The notes under the pieces were generated by a model. That model was not told where the DNA came from and made no database searches. It saw only the letters and a list, made by a program, of their open reading frames with translations. From Cryobacterium sp. HLT2-28 (GTDB lineage: Bacteria > Actinomycetota > Actinomycetes > Actinomycetales > Microbacteriaceae), in contig NZ_SOFH01000002.1 in the NCBI RefSeq assembly GCF_004402495.1, positions 291-64,290 of the forward strand: DNA of 64,000 nt, read 5' to 3'. Within the stretch, counting starts at the first letter, position 1. Each line of letters starts with the position of its first letter. Made by a program: the position numbers and the translations under genes. This document shows positions 49,958 to 59,461 of this stretch, piece by piece.

Positions 49958-52900
49958 TCAGCGCAGCGCGGAGATGCCCAGGGCGATCGCCTTGAGGTTG
50001 CCGATCCGCTGCTCGTAGCGGGCGGCGAGCACGATCAGCACGGCGCCGCCGATCCCGAGCCACAGCCACCACGGCACGGCGCCGTAGGCCAGCGAGATCC
50101 ACGGCCAGAGCTGGGCGATCGCGTGCACGAGCAGCACGACGGCGCCGATCACGAAGGGCGCCTGCAGGCGGCGCATCGCGCCGACCACGATCACGACGGT
50201 GGCGACGACGCCGAGGCCGACCACCCGCCAGAGCGGGCTCTCGGTCACGTCGAGCAGCAGTGACGGCACGAGGAGCACGAGCAGGCCGGGCGCGAACCAG
50301 GGCCAGCTGCGCGCGGCCGGCGTCGCCTCGAGGTGCAACCAGCCCGTGGTCAGCAGCGCGACGGCGAGCGGAACGCTGACGATCTCGATCGTGTCGGGAG
50401 CCGCGTGTGCGAAGCCGGCCAGCACGGCGACCGCCCCGGCCGCGATGAACACCCAGCTGACACCGCGCCCGAGCGGGCTCTCGTCGAGCCAGAACGCGGC
50501 CAGGTGCAGGGAGGAGAAGGTCCAGACGAGCAGGATCACCCGGATCGTGGCCAGGGGCGCGAAGTCGAGGGCGGGCAGCTCTGCGGCGAGCACGAGCGCG
50601 GTCGCCAGGATGACCAGCGTGTAGCCGCGGCGGAGTGCCACGGCATCCGTCGGCCGGCCGGCGCCGGCCGGGATCGCGCCGACAGGCAGGGTGAGGGCAG
50701 CGGGGCCGTGAGCTCCGGTGACGAGGATGGTGCCGGCGACCACGAGAGCGAGCGCTGCCGGGAACAGCCAGGCCTCGAGCCGGGCATCCGGGCCGGCCGG
50801 CACCTCGGCGAGGAGCCTCACGATGCGCCCGCCCGCGGCCGAGACGACTCCCACCAGGCCGAGCACGAGGGCGAGCCCGGCGGGCGCCCTCCACCGCCGG
50901 TGCGGGGTCAGGACGGCCGCACCGACGGCCAGCGCGCCGCCGACCGCGAGCGCGAGGATCGGCCGCAGCACGGCGTCGCCGCCGGTGAACGCACTGGGCA
51001 GCAGCCCGATCGCGAGGCCGGCCCCGAACCGGCGGGTGGCCAGGGCGTCGAACGCGAGGCCGCCGACGCGGAGCCGGGGAAGCAGCTGCCCCACGGCGAC
51101 GACGAGGCCGAGCGGCACGGTGACGAGTTCGAGCGGGTCCACCGCTCCGGTCACGATCGCGACGAACGCCACGAGCACAGCCAGGGCCACGGCCAGCCAG
51201 CCGGTTTCCGCGCGCAACGGCCCCCGGCTGCCGTCCCTGGTGAGGGCGAGCAGGTGAAGCGCGCCCAGCCCGAGCACGAGCGCGGTTCCGCGCAGGGTGC
51301 CGACCCAGCCTTCGGCCTGGCCGCCCGCGCCGTCGAAGCCGGCGATCTCGGCGAGGCTCACGATCGTGAGAACGCCGGCCAGCAGCAGCATGCCGGCGAA
51401 CCGGCGCGCGGACCGGGTGCGGGCATCCGGGTGGCGAGGCAGCAGGAAGGCGGCCGCCGCCACGACGGCCAGCGGCAGCAGCCACAGTTCGAGGCGGCCG
51501 TCCGGCGGCCCGGGTTCGTTCAGCACGGTGACCGCCCGGGCCACGACGGCGAGGGCCAGGCCGGCCGCCCCCGCGGTGCCGGCTGCCGCCAGGTAGGCCG
51601 ACCGGGCCGGCGACCAGCGGATGCCGGTGACGGCCAGGAGCAGCAGGGCGCAGACCAGCATGACCACGACCGGGCGGGCGACCGGGCCGGTCTGGCCGGC
51701 CACGGCGAGCGGCAGCACGGCCACGAGCAGGCCGGCCAGGGTGAGCAGGGCGGCGACCGGGCTGGCGGCGGCGGCCCGGTCGACCCGGCCGAACCGGCGC
51801 ACCAGCACGGCCACGACGAGCAACAGCCCGGCGACGGAGAGCACGAAGGGTTCGAGAGCGGCCGTGCCGGCGGCGGAGAGCCCCCGCCAGAGCCCGGCGA
51901 TGCCGAGGACCATGGCCAGCCAGCCCAGGTGGCGGCGCGGCGAGCGGGAGGCGAAGAGGCCGTCGGCCGCGATCGCCGCGACCAGGGCCCCGACGCCGGC
52001 CACGAGCAGCACCAGCCAGCCGAGGTCCGGGTCGGCGGTGACGGCCCAGCCAGTGGCAGGCACGAGCACCAGCGTTGCGCCGGCCTCGACGGCGAGCCGG
52101 TCGCGGTCGCGGTCCGCGCCCCCGGCTGTGGCGGTGGCCCCGGCTGTGGGCCAGCCGTGGGTGCCGAGGAACAGGGCGAGGGCGAAGACGAGCAGCGCGG
52201 CGGCCGCGGCGGGAAGGGCGATGGTGGCCACGGCGGCCGGGGCATCCGTCGCCCGGATCACGCTCCACCCCAGCAGCAGGAGCACCGGGGCAAGCGCCAC
52301 GGCGGCGGTCAGGCGCTCGCGGTGCAGCTCACGGTTGCGGGGCGCCAGCACCCAGACCAGCGGCACCGCGAGCAGGATCGCCGCGTGCGCGATGCCCGCG
52401 GCCGGTTCGCCCTGCAGGAGCGTGGCATGCTCGGCGGGCGTGAGACCTTCCGCGATGGCGGAAAGCGGCGGCGCGAAGGCGGCCGCCGTGGGGGCGAGCA
52501 GGGTCCAGAAGGCCCAGCGGCGTTCGGTCGCCCCGAACAGCGGGAGGGGGACGGCCACGAGGAGCTGGAGCAGGGCCGCCACCAGGGTGAGGCCGCGGAG
52601 CTGGTCGACCAGCCGGGCGTCCCCGGTCGGCGCCGCGTCGAGGTTCAGCGCCCAGGGCGCGGCGACGGCGGCGACCAGGGTCAGCAGCAGCGCGCCGGCG
52701 AGCAGTGCCCCGCGGACGGTGCCGCCTCTGGCCCGGTCGACGAGGAGCCGAGCGGTGAACAGGGCCACGATCGCCCCGGCCGAGCCGACCCACCAGCTGC
52801 CGCTGCTGTTGCAGCTGACCAGGTAGCCGAACAGCACGGTGGCGGTGAGGAAGGCGACGACGACCGGGCGGAACCGGCCGAAGGACGCCCGGCCGAACCG

Positions 52901-54853
52901 CTGCAGCAGCAGACCGAGGAGGGACAGCAGGCCGAGGAGCACGTAGACCAGGGTGACCAGCCAGAGCGCGCCGAGGAACGGAACCGCGAGCACCGCGACG
53001 ACGGCGAACAACCAGGCGATGACACGAGCCCTGACCGTGAGGATGCCGCCCAGCGCCCAGGCGAGCGTCGTCAGCAGGCCGACCCCGGCCAGGGCGCCGA
53101 GCGCCCAGACGTTCTCCGCGACCGGCGGCGCGAGCGGATCACCGGCCCCGGACAGACCCCCGGCCACGGCGCCGACCAGCGGGATGGCGGCATAGAGGCC
53201 CGTGAGCACGGCGAAATTGGCTGCCGCGAATGCCGCGGTCAGGGCGGCGACGATCGCCGCGGTGCGGGTCGGCCCCGAGCTCCGGCGGGCCAGGAGCTCG
53301 AGGGCGAGGGCCAGGCCGACGGCGATCAGGATCGGCCCGGCGGTGGCTCCGGCGAGGTCGCCGGCCCGGAAGGTGGCCACCGGAGCGATTGCCACCACCG
53401 CCAGGGTGGCCAGCGCGGCCGCGCCGGAGGCGAACGCGCGATGTGGCCCGCCGGCCGCCGGGGCGACCAGCACGACGACGGTGTGCAGCAGGGCGGCGGC
53501 CGCCACCAGCCCGAGGGTGAGGACAGGCGCGAGCGCGTTGGCGGGGTCGACGAAGACGGCGGCGAGGAAGGCGCCGGCCAGGGCCAGGCCGCCCAGGGTG
53601 ACCACGGCCGCGCGCTCCGGCACCCGGTCGATCGAGGGCCAACGGCCGCCGCGCACAGTCGGGGCGGCGGCGGGAACGGCGTTCGGGGCTTCGGCAACCG
53701 GAGCCACGGCGACCGGGGTGTCGCCGACCGGGGCGTCGCCGACCGGGGCATCGGAGTCCCGGCCCGGTGCGGGCAGGGTGAACCGGTGCACCAGCGCGCC
53801 GATCGACGCGCCGAGGAACGCGAGGTAGAGGCGCGTGGCGTCGGGCTGCCCGGTCGCCAGGCCCGCGGCGAGCAGCCCCAGCCCCGGTGCGGCGGCGGCG
53901 AACCCGGCGACGCTGGCGACCCGGAGCCGGGAGACGGCGTGCCAGCCCAGGAAGAGGACCGTGCAGGCCACCAGGGTCACGCCCCAGTAGGTCAGGGCGT
54001 CCGTTCCGGCCAGCCCGAACAGGTCGTTCTGCCGCAGGGCCCAGGCGTCGAGGAGCACGAGCACGACGGCGAGGGCGCCGATGCCCTCGGCCGTCGCCAC
54101 GAGAGTGCGACGGCGGAGGGCCGCCGCGGTGACGAGCGCCGCCACTGTGACCAGGCCGACGATCAGCGAGCGCACCGCGAGCCCGGCGAAGAGCCACGCC
54201 ACGGTGAGGAAGAAGATCGCCGCGACCGACACGAGCGTGACGCCGACCAGCAGCAGGAGGATCTGCACGCTCGAGCGCTTCGGCGGCCGGGATGCCCCGG
54301 CGGCGTGGGGCTCGGCTCGCGGCGGGAGCGGAGGCGCCGGCTGTGGTCCGAGCGGAAGCAGCGGCTGGGCGGGCCGCGGTGCGCCTGCCGGTGGTGCGCC
54401 TGCCGGCGGCGCGAAGACTGGCGGCGCGAAGACCGGCGGCGCGAAGACCGGCGGCGCGGCGGGAGTCGTCGAGGATTCGGGCGCCGCGGCGGCCGTCGGC
54501 GCAGCCACGGCCACGGCCTCGGCCACGGCCACGGCCACGGCACAGGCTACGGCCGCGACCGGGCCGCGGGGGAGCGGCAGCTGCGCGGTGCGGGCCCGCT
54601 CGAGGTCGAAGCGGATGCGCCCGATCAGCGCGACGCGCTTGTCGAGCAGCGCCGCGGCATCCGTCGACGCGGCCAGCAGCTCCGTCGCCGCGGGGTGCGA
54701 GAGGTCGAGCCCGCAGGACGGGCAGCGGAACGATCGCAGCCGGGACTGGCAGGCGGGGCACTGGGTGACATCGGTCAGGTCGGCGGGCCGGCGAGGCCAG
54801 AGCACCCGCCCCGCGAACTGCGCGAACGAGCCTGGTGTTCCGGTGCCTGACAT
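49958..54853 (-). CDS. Giant polytopic membrane protein, SCO7613-like
   Basis: 1631 residues, one of the largest genes in the window; function unknown. N-terminus: a zinc ribbon CPACQSRLRSFRCPSCGLDL (about 33-52), an Ala/Val-rich stretch (VAVAVAEAVAVAAP), a Pro-rich linker (about 128-195) with PPVFA repeated three times and PPAGA twice, then dozens of hydrophobic helices from about residue 205 to the end (well over 30 by eye), in Leu/Ala/Val runs separated by short Arg/Gly/Pro turns. I recognise the family from actinobacteria as SCO7613 C-terminal-domain membrane proteins. ATG at 54853 with GAGGGG 5 bases upstream. Convergent with the GntR gene (11-base gap). Could be an envelope scaffold or transporter; nothing decides. 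Confidence 0.82.
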   Translation of the reverse strand: MSGTGTPGSFAQFAGRVLWPRRPADLTDVTQCPACQSRLRSFRCPSCGLDLSHPAATELLAASTDAAALLDKRVALIGRIRFDLERARTAQLPLPRGPVAAVACAVAVAVAEAVAVAAPTAAAAPESSTTPAAPPVFAPPVFAPPVFAPPAGAPPAGAPRPAQPLLPLGPQPAPPLPPRAEPHAAGASRPPKRSSVQILLLLVGVTLVSVAAIFFLTVAWLFAGLAVRSLIVGLVTVAALVTAAALRRRTLVATAEGIGALAVVLVLLDAWALRQNDLFGLAGTDALTYWGVTLVACTVLFLGWHAVSRLRVASVAGFAAAAPGLGLLAAGLATGQPDATRLYLAFLGASIGALVHRFTLPAPGRDSDAPVGDAPVGDTPVAVAPVAEAPNAVPAAAPTVRGGRWPSIDRVPERAAVVTLGGLALAGAFLAAVFVDPANALAPVLTLGLVAAAALLHTVVVLVAPAAGGPHRAFASGAAALATLAVVAIAPVATFRAGDLAGATAGPILIAVGLALALELLARRSSGPTRTAAIVAALTAAFAAANFAVLTGLYAAIPLVGAVAGGLSGAGDPLAPPVAENVWALGALAGVGLLTTLAWALGGILTVRARVIAWLFAVVAVLAVPFLGALWLVTLVYVLLGLLSLLGLLLQRFGRASFGRFRPVVVAFLTATVLFGYLVSCNSSGSWWVGSAGAIVALFTARLLVDRARGGTVRGALLAGALLLTLVAAVAAPWALNLDAAPTGDARLVDQLRGLTLVAALLQLLVAVPLPLFGATERRWAFWTLLAPTAAAFAPPLSAIAEGLTPAEHATLLQGEPAAGIAHAAILLAVPLVWVLAPRNRELHRERLTAAVALAPVLLLLGWSVIRATDAPAAVATIALPAAAAALLVFALALFLGTHGWPTAGATATAGGADRDRDRLAVEAGATLVLVPATGWAVTADPDLGWLVLLVAGVGALVAAIAADGLFASRSPRRHLGWLAMVLGIAGLWRGLSAAGTAALEPFVLSVAGLLLVVAVLVRRFGRVDRAAAASPVAALLTLAGLLVAVLPLAVAGQTGPVARPVVVMLVCALLLLAVTGIRWSPARSAYLAAAGTAGAAGLALAVVARAVTVLNEPGPPDGRLELWLLPLAVVAAAAFLLPRHPDARTRSARRFAGMLLLAGVLTIVSLAEIAGFDGAGGQAEGWVGTLRGTALVLGLGALHLLALTRDGSRGPLRAETGWLAVALAVLVAFVAIVTGAVDPLELVTVPLGLVVAVGQLLPRLRVGGLAFDALATRRFGAGLAIGLLPSAFTGGDAVLRPILALAVGGALAVGAAVLTPHRRWRAPAGLALVLGLVGVVSAAGGRIVRLLAEVPAGPDARLEAWLFPAALALVVAGTILVTGAHGPAALTLPVGAIPAGAGRPTDAVALRRGYTLVILATALVLAAELPALDFAPLATIRVILLVWTFSSLHLAAFWLDESPLGRGVSWVFIAAGAVAVLAGFAHAAPDTIEIVSVPLAVALLTTGWLHLEATPAARSWPWFAPGLLVLLVPSLLLDVTESPLWRVVGLGVVATVVIVVGAMRRLQAPFVIGAVVLLVHAIAQLWPWISLAYGAVPWWLWLGIGGAVLIVLAARYEQRIGNLKAIALGISALR
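54379..54459. repeat. 15-bp tandem repeats in the giant membrane protein gene
   Basis: Units like GCGGCGCGAAGACCG repeat three times and GGTGCGCCTGCCG twice; in frame they give the PPVFA and PPAGA peptide repeats of the Pro-rich linker. A neighbouring GGCCAC run (about 54497-54550) encodes the Ala/Val stretch. These repeats leave the reading frame intact. Confidence 0.88.
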
Positions 54854-54959
54854 CGTTGCCCCTCGCTGGATGTGAACCTTCCCCACAGGCTAGCGGCACG
54901 GGTGCGTTCGTGGCGGTACGGTCGCAACCGGGGGCACGTGATGACCGACCGCGGGTGGG

Positions 54960-55775
54960 TTACAGCCGGTTCTCGGCCAGCCAGGCCAGAAGCACCCGTT
55001 CGAACTCCGCCGGCCGTTCCGCGCTGGGCAGGTGGGCGGTGTTCCGGAACGTGCAGCCGGTGGCTTGCGGCAGGGTCGACAGCAGGTATTCGTATTGCGC
55101 CAGCGCGGGGGTGATGTCGAATTCGCCGACCGTGACCAGGGCAGGCACCTCGATGTCGACCACCCGGATGCTCGCCGGCGGCTCCAGTGGGATGGGGAGC
55201 GGATTCTCCTCGGCGTGCACCACGTTCACCCGGTTGAGGGCATAGGCCGTGGAGAGGAACTCGGGGTCGAGGTCGGCTTCGGTGCGGAGCGGCCCGATCG
55301 CCCAGAGGGCGACTTCGAGCCGGGCCAGGCGGTGCCAGTCCTTCACGTCGAACGCGCGGTCGAGTTCGTCGAAGAGGGCATCCTCCGCCTCGGTCAGTTC
55401 CACCTCGGGGAAACCGCTGGGGCCCGACCCGATCGTGACCAGCCCGGTCACCCGGTCGGGGTGTTCCAGGGCCAGGTCGATGGCGATCGAGCCCCCGCGA
55501 GAGCACCCGACCAGGGTGGCCGCGGCCACCCCGAGGTGGTCGAGAACGGCGACGGCGTCGGCGCGGTTGGAGAAGGCGACATCCTCGGTGCTGGTCTGGC
55601 CGAATCCGCGGCTGTCGAAGCGGATGACGAAGTGGCCGGCCGCCAGCGCGGCGATTTGCGGGTCCCACATCCGGAGGTTCGCGATGCCGGCGTGCAGCAG
55701 CAGTAGGGCGGGCGCCGAGGCATGCCCGTCGGTCTCGTAGTACAGCGATGCGCCTGGAACGGTGAGATGGGGCAT
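54960..55775 (-). CDS. Alpha/beta-fold hydrolase
   Basis: 271 residues. Oxyanion region LLLLHAGIANLRMWDPQI, FDSRGFGQTS, nucleophile elbow VGCSRGGSIAIDLAL (Ser in GxSxG), acidic residue in VTVGEFDI and catalytic His in NTAHLPSAERPAEFERVLLAWL. Serine hydrolase of the 3-oxoadipate enol-lactonase/haloperoxidase-like group, substrate unknown, cytoplasmic. Start ATG at 55775 is where the fold begins; the upstream sequence has no Shine-Dalgarno, so it may be leaderless. Divergent from the AEC transporter (82 bases). Confidence 0.88.
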   Translation of the reverse strand: MPHLTVPGASLYYETDGHASAPALLLLHAGIANLRMWDPQIAALAAGHFVIRFDSRGFGQTSTEDVAFSNRADAVAVLDHLGVAAATLVGCSRGGSIAIDLALEHPDRVTGLVTIGSGPSGFPEVELTEAEDALFDELDRAFDVKDWHRLARLEVALWAIGPLRTEADLDPEFLSTAYALNRVNVVHAEENPLPIPLEPPASIRVVDIEVPALVTVGEFDITPALAQYEYLLSTLPQATGCTFRNTAHLPSAERPAEFERVLLAWLAENRL

Positions 55776-55857
55776 GGCTCGAGCGTAGGCGGGCCGCTTC
55801 TCCGGCCGCAAGGACCCGGCTGACTTTCGGCCGCCGCCACCCCGTAGGCTCTGTCCC

Positions 55858-56787
55858 ATGGGCGGTGTGCTGGTGGGGTTCGCCATCATCGGGTTCGTGA
55901 TCCTGGTCGGCTACCTGATCGAACGATTCGGGGTGGCCGGCGCGGGCGCGCAGCGGGTGCTCAACCGGGTCGCCTTCTTCGTGGCGACACCGGCCCTGTT
56001 GTTCACGGTGCTGTCCCACGCGGATGCCCGGGTGCTGTTCTCGTCGTTCCTCCTGACCAGCCTCTGCAGCGTCCTGCTCGGCGCCGGGCTCTACCTCGTC
56101 ATCGCGCGGCTGTTCTTCCACACCCCGGTCGCCGAAACCGTTCTCGGCGCGGCCTCGTCGGGCTACGTCAACGCGAACAACATCGGGCTGCCCGTGGCCA
56201 TCTACGTGCTCGGGAGCGCGCGCTTCGTCGCCCCGATCCTGCTGCTGCAACTGCTCGTGCTCGCCCCGGTGATCCTGGCGGTGCTCGACGTGTCGACGAG
56301 GGGCCGGCTGTCCGTGCGCGCCATCCTGACCCAGCCGTTGCGCAACCCGATGATCATCGCCTCCGCAGCCGGGGTGCTGGTCTCGATCTCGGGGATGCGG
56401 CTGCCCGCTCCCGTGCTGGCGCCGCTGGAGCTGCTCGGCGGTGCGGCGATCCCGATGGTGCTGCTCGCGTTCGGGATGTCGCTCTCCGGGGAGCGGCTGC
56501 TGCGGGCCGGCTCCGGGCGGAGGCTGGTCGCCACCGCCGCCGTGATCAAGGTGGTCGTGGTGCCGTCGATCGCATTCCTGCTCGGCCGGTTCGTGTTCGC
56601 GCTCGACGCGGCCGAGCTGTTCGGTGTCGTCACCATCTCCGCGCTGCCCACGGCGCAGAACATCTACAACTTCGCCGCCCGGTATGACCGTGGCGTGACG
56701 GTGACGCGGGACACCGTGCTGGTCACGACCCTGGCCTCGGTGCCGGCCCTGCTGCTGATCGCGGCGCTCCTGGCGCCCGGTCGCTGA
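55858..56787 (+). CDS. AEC-family (auxin efflux carrier) transporter
   Basis: 309 residues, ten hydrophobic helices in two halves: GFAIIGFVILVGYLIERFG, TPALLFTVLSHAD, SSGYVNANNIGLPVAIYVLG (conserved Asn-Asn-Gly-Leu-Pro in TM4), then LRNPMIIASAAGVLVSISG, AIPMVLLAFGMSLSG and ALPTAQNIYNFAARYDRG in the second half. Bacterial members export or import organic acids such as malate. ATG start without a clear Shine-Dalgarno. Shares its promoter gap with the hydrolase, which might act on the transported compound (inference). Confidence 0.88.
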   Translation: MGGVLVGFAIIGFVILVGYLIERFGVAGAGAQRVLNRVAFFVATPALLFTVLSHADARVLFSSFLLTSLCSVLLGAGLYLVIARLFFHTPVAETVLGAASSGYVNANNIGLPVAIYVLGSARFVAPILLLQLLVLAPVILAVLDVSTRGRLSVRAILTQPLRNPMIIASAAGVLVSISGMRLPAPVLAPLELLGGAAIPMVLLAFGMSLSGERLLRAGSGRRLVATAAVIKVVVVPSIAFLLGRFVFALDAAELFGVVTISALPTAQNIYNFAARYDRGVTVTRDTVLVTTLASVPALLLIAALLAPGR

Positions 56788-56802
56788 GCGAGCCCGTCGA
56801 AA

Positions 56803-57444
56803 TCAGTGCCGGATCGGGTGACTGGCCGCCGGCCGTCGCGTCAGCCAGGGCCGCAGCATCCGGGTGACCCGCGGCATCACCAGGAAGGTCATGGTCGGGG
56901 CCATCACGAGTGTCGTCACCAGGATCTTGGGCAGGACGTCCACGTCGTGCCAGCCGGGGATCAGCCAGGTCGCGAGCAGGGTGAAGGCCAGGTTCGTCGG
57001 GAGGAAGCCCAGCCCGATGCTCACGGCCTGCTTCCACCGCGGCGGCTGGAAGGATGGCGCCGCGTCGACGTCGTCATCATCGGAAGCAGGGGCGTCGAAC
57101 CAACCCTCGATACCGGTGCGCTTCTCCACCCGGGCGTCGAGGATGAGATCGTGGCCGTCGATCAGCCAGTGCGCCCGCTCCTCAGAGCCCTCCCAGGCAT
57201 CCAGCAGCTCGGAGTTCGCGAAGCGGTAGAGCATGTGCCAGCTGAGCGAATCCGCGGTGGCGCGCACCCAGCCGGAGCCGAGGAACCCGGGGAAGCTGCC
57301 GGCGAGGTCCATCCCCTGCTGGGCCCAGTGGGTGGCGTCCGGGATTCGGGTGGGCTCGACCCGGCGGGTGACGGACACGGTGACGGAGGACGCAGGCTGC
57401 GCTTGTGGCGCTCCGGCGGCGTTCCCCGGAGACACGGAAGACAT
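56803..57444 (-). CDS. Antibiotic-biosynthesis-monooxygenase-like protein with membrane tail
   Basis: 213 residues. The N-terminal half is an ABM/dimeric alpha-beta barrel (VTVSVTRRVEP, HWAQQGMDLAGSFPGFLGSGWVRA, HMLYRFANSELLDAWEGSEER), followed by a linker (DDDDVD) and two hydrophobic helices (AVSIGLGFLPTNLAFTLLATW, ILVTTLVMAPTMTFLVM) with a basic end. Such ABM-membrane hybrids are frequent in bacteria; their reaction is unknown. ATG with GGAACC adjacent; weak site. Convergent with the AEC gene. Confidence 0.82.
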   Translation of the reverse strand: MSSVSPGNAAGAPQAQPASSVTVSVTRRVEPTRIPDATHWAQQGMDLAGSFPGFLGSGWVRATADSLSWHMLYRFANSELLDAWEGSEERAHWLIDGHDLILDARVEKRTGIEGWFDAPASDDDDVDAAPSFQPPRWKQAVSIGLGFLPTNLAFTLLATWLIPGWHDVDVLPKILVTTLVMAPTMTFLVMPRVTRMLRPWLTRRPAASHPIRH

Positions 57445-57522
57445 GGTTCCAGTATCGCCGCTGCGTGCACTCCTACCGTTGCCGTCTCGTTTCCGGCTCG
57501 TTGCGGGCGGCCGGGCACCCGC

Positions 57523-58359
57523 TTAGAAGATCATCGGGCGGTCGTCGTCCTCGCCGTCCAGGGCCAGCTCCACCACGACGGGAACATGGTCGCTGGGCGC
57601 GTCGCCCTTGCGTTCGCCCCGGTGGATGCTCGCCCCGGTGACCAGGTCGGCGAACGCCGGCGAGCCGAGGATGAAGTCGATCCGCAGGCCCTCGTTGCGC
57701 GGGAAACGCAGCTGCTTGTAGTCCCAGTAGGTGAAGCCCTCCGGAACCAGCGGGCGCACCACGTCGTGCAGCCCCGCGCCTTCGAAGGCCGCGAAGGCCG
57801 CGCGCTCAGGCGGCGAGATGTGCGTGGAGACCCCGGGGATCAGGGTGGGGTCGCCCACGTCACGCTCCAACGGGGCGACGTTCCAATCGCCCATCAGGGC
57901 CAGGGCCAGCTGCGGGTTCGCGGCGAGTTCCTGCCGCGCGTGCTCCTCGAGCCGGGCCAGCCAGTCCAGCTTGTAGGCGTAGTGCGGGTCGTCGAGGGAC
58001 CGCCCGTTCGGCACGTACAGGCTCCACAGGCGCAGGTCGCCGACGGTGGCGCCGAGCGCACGCGCCTCGAGCGGCAGGCCGGGACCTTCCTCGCCCTTCT
58101 GGAAACCGGGCATCCCGGGGAAGGCGGTGGCGACATCCGTCAGTTCGTGACGGCTCGCGAACGCGACCCCGTTCCACTGGCTCAGGCCGTGGATGGCCAG
58201 CTCGTAACCGGCCTCTTCGAACTGATGGGCCGGGAACTGCTCCGGCTTGCACTTGATCTCCTGCATCGCGAGCACGTCGATGTCCTCGCGCACCATCCAA
58301 TCGACCACCCGGTCGACGCGGGCTCGGATCGAATTGACGTTCCAGGTGGCGATGCGCAT
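57523..58359 (-). CDS. xthA: Exodeoxyribonuclease III / AP endonuclease
   Basis: 278 residues of the EEP fold. Base-excision repair enzyme that incises abasic sites and trims 3' blocked ends, needs Mg2+. Catalytic motifs in order: ATWNVNSIRAR, LAMQEIKCK (metal Glu), LWSLYVPNGR, LMGDWNVAP (Asp-Asn), FDY-like YWDYKQLRFPRNEGLRIDFIL and SDHVPVVVEL (catalytic Asp-His). ATG begins the fold. Single gene divergent from the F420 enzyme unit. Confidence 0.93.
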   Translation of the reverse strand: MRIATWNVNSIRARVDRVVDWMVREDIDVLAMQEIKCKPEQFPAHQFEEAGYELAIHGLSQWNGVAFASRHELTDVATAFPGMPGFQKGEEGPGLPLEARALGATVGDLRLWSLYVPNGRSLDDPHYAYKLDWLARLEEHARQELAANPQLALALMGDWNVAPLERDVGDPTLIPGVSTHISPPERAAFAAFEGAGLHDVVRPLVPEGFTYWDYKQLRFPRNEGLRIDFILGSPAFADLVTGASIHRGERKGDAPSDHVPVVVELALDGEDDDRPMIF

Positions 58360-58459
58360 GCCCCCAGCCTATTTGACGGACACCGCACCGCCCGGGACGG
58401 GGATACTCGGAGACAGCAATGGCAGGATTGACGCACGACCAGAAGGCAGGGGTGGACCC

Positions 58460-59461
58460 ATGACGGATTTGCAGATCGGCTACGCGGCGATGCTGGAGCA
58501 GTTCGCGCCGGCGGAGGCCGTTGCGCTCTCGGCCTACGCCGAGGAACACGGCTTCACCGGCGTGATGGCGGCGGACCACTTCCAGCCGTGGGTGCCCGCC
58601 CAGGGCCAGTCCTCGTTCGTCTGGAGCGTGCTCGCCGCGGTCGCCGAGCGCACCAAGGGCGACTTCGGCCCCGGCGTCACCGCGCCCACCTTCCGCTGGC
58701 ACCCGGCGATGGTCGCCCAGGCCTCGGCCACGCTGGCGTCGATGTACCCGGGCCGGCACTGGCTCGGCCTCGGCTCCGGCGAGGCCCTCAACGAGCACAT
58801 CGTCGGCGGCTACTGGCCCGAGGCCCCCGAACGCATCAACCGCATGTTCGAGGCCATCGAGATCATCTCGAAGCTGTTCACCGCGTCGATCGCCGGCAAG
58901 GACGTCAAGCACTCCGGCCAGTTCTTCAAACTCGAGTCGACCCGGCTCTGGACCATGCCGGAGGTTGCCCCCGAGATCCTCGTCGCGACCGCCGGGCCGG
59001 TCACCGCCAAGCGCGCGGGGCGGCAGGCCGACGGCCTGATCACGGTCGGAGCCCCGCTGGAGAAGATCTCGATGCTGTTCGGCAAGTTCGACGACGGCGC
59101 CCGCGACGCCGGCAAGGACCCGTCGACCATGCCCAAGGTGCTGCAACTGCACATGAGCTGGGCCGAGACCGACGAAGAGGCGATGACGAACGCGCTGCAC
59201 GAATGGCCGAACGGCGGGATGAAGTTCCCGAAGGGGGACATCCGGTCGCCGTTCGAGTTCGAGCAGATGGCGAAGCTGGTGCGGCCGGAGGACTTCGAGG
59301 GGCGGATGATCATCTCGGCCGACCCCGACGACCACCGCGCCTACATCCAGAAGTTCGTCGACCTCGGCTTCGACCGGATCTACCTGCACAATGTGGGGCG
59401 CAACCAGCGCCAGTGGATCGACGTGTTCGGCGCATCCGTGCTGCCGAAGCTCGTGCGGTAG
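58460..59461 (+). CDS. LLM-class F420-dependent oxidoreductase (G6PDH-like, TIGR03557)
   Basis: 333 residues. Luciferase-like barrel with [53 protein letters not shown] and [45 protein letters not shown], the F420-dependent glucose-6-phosphate dehydrogenase-like pattern (TIGR03557). Probably reduces F420 or an acceptor with it. ATG with AGGGG 8 bases upstream. Its TAG overlaps the cofE GTG by one base, so the enzyme and the cofactor gene are coupled. Identity as true Fgd is not established. Confidence 0.9.
   Translation: MTDLQIGYAAMLEQFAPAEAVALSAYAEEHGFTGVMAADHFQPWVPAQGQSSFVWSVLAAVAERTKGDFGPGVTAPTFRWHPAMVAQASATLASMYPGRHWLGLGSGEALNEHIVGGYWPEAPERINRMFEAIEIISKLFTASIAGKDVKHSGQFFKLESTRLWTMPEVAPEILVATAGPVTAKRAGRQADGLITVGAPLEKISMLFGKFDDGARDAGKDPSTMPKVLQLHMSWAETDEEAMTNALHEWPNGGMKFPKGDIRSPFEFEQMAKLVRPEDFEGRMIISADPDDHRAYIQKFVDLGFDRIYLHNVGRNQRQWIDVFGASVLPKLVR

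Noticed and set aside
50333-54850. A 1505-codon open frame on the plus strand
   Set aside because: It is the antisense shadow of the giant membrane protein gene; its product is a Gly/Arg/Asp/Gln-rich sequence with no domain, and the minus-strand frame has a start with a Shine-Dalgarno and clear membrane helices.
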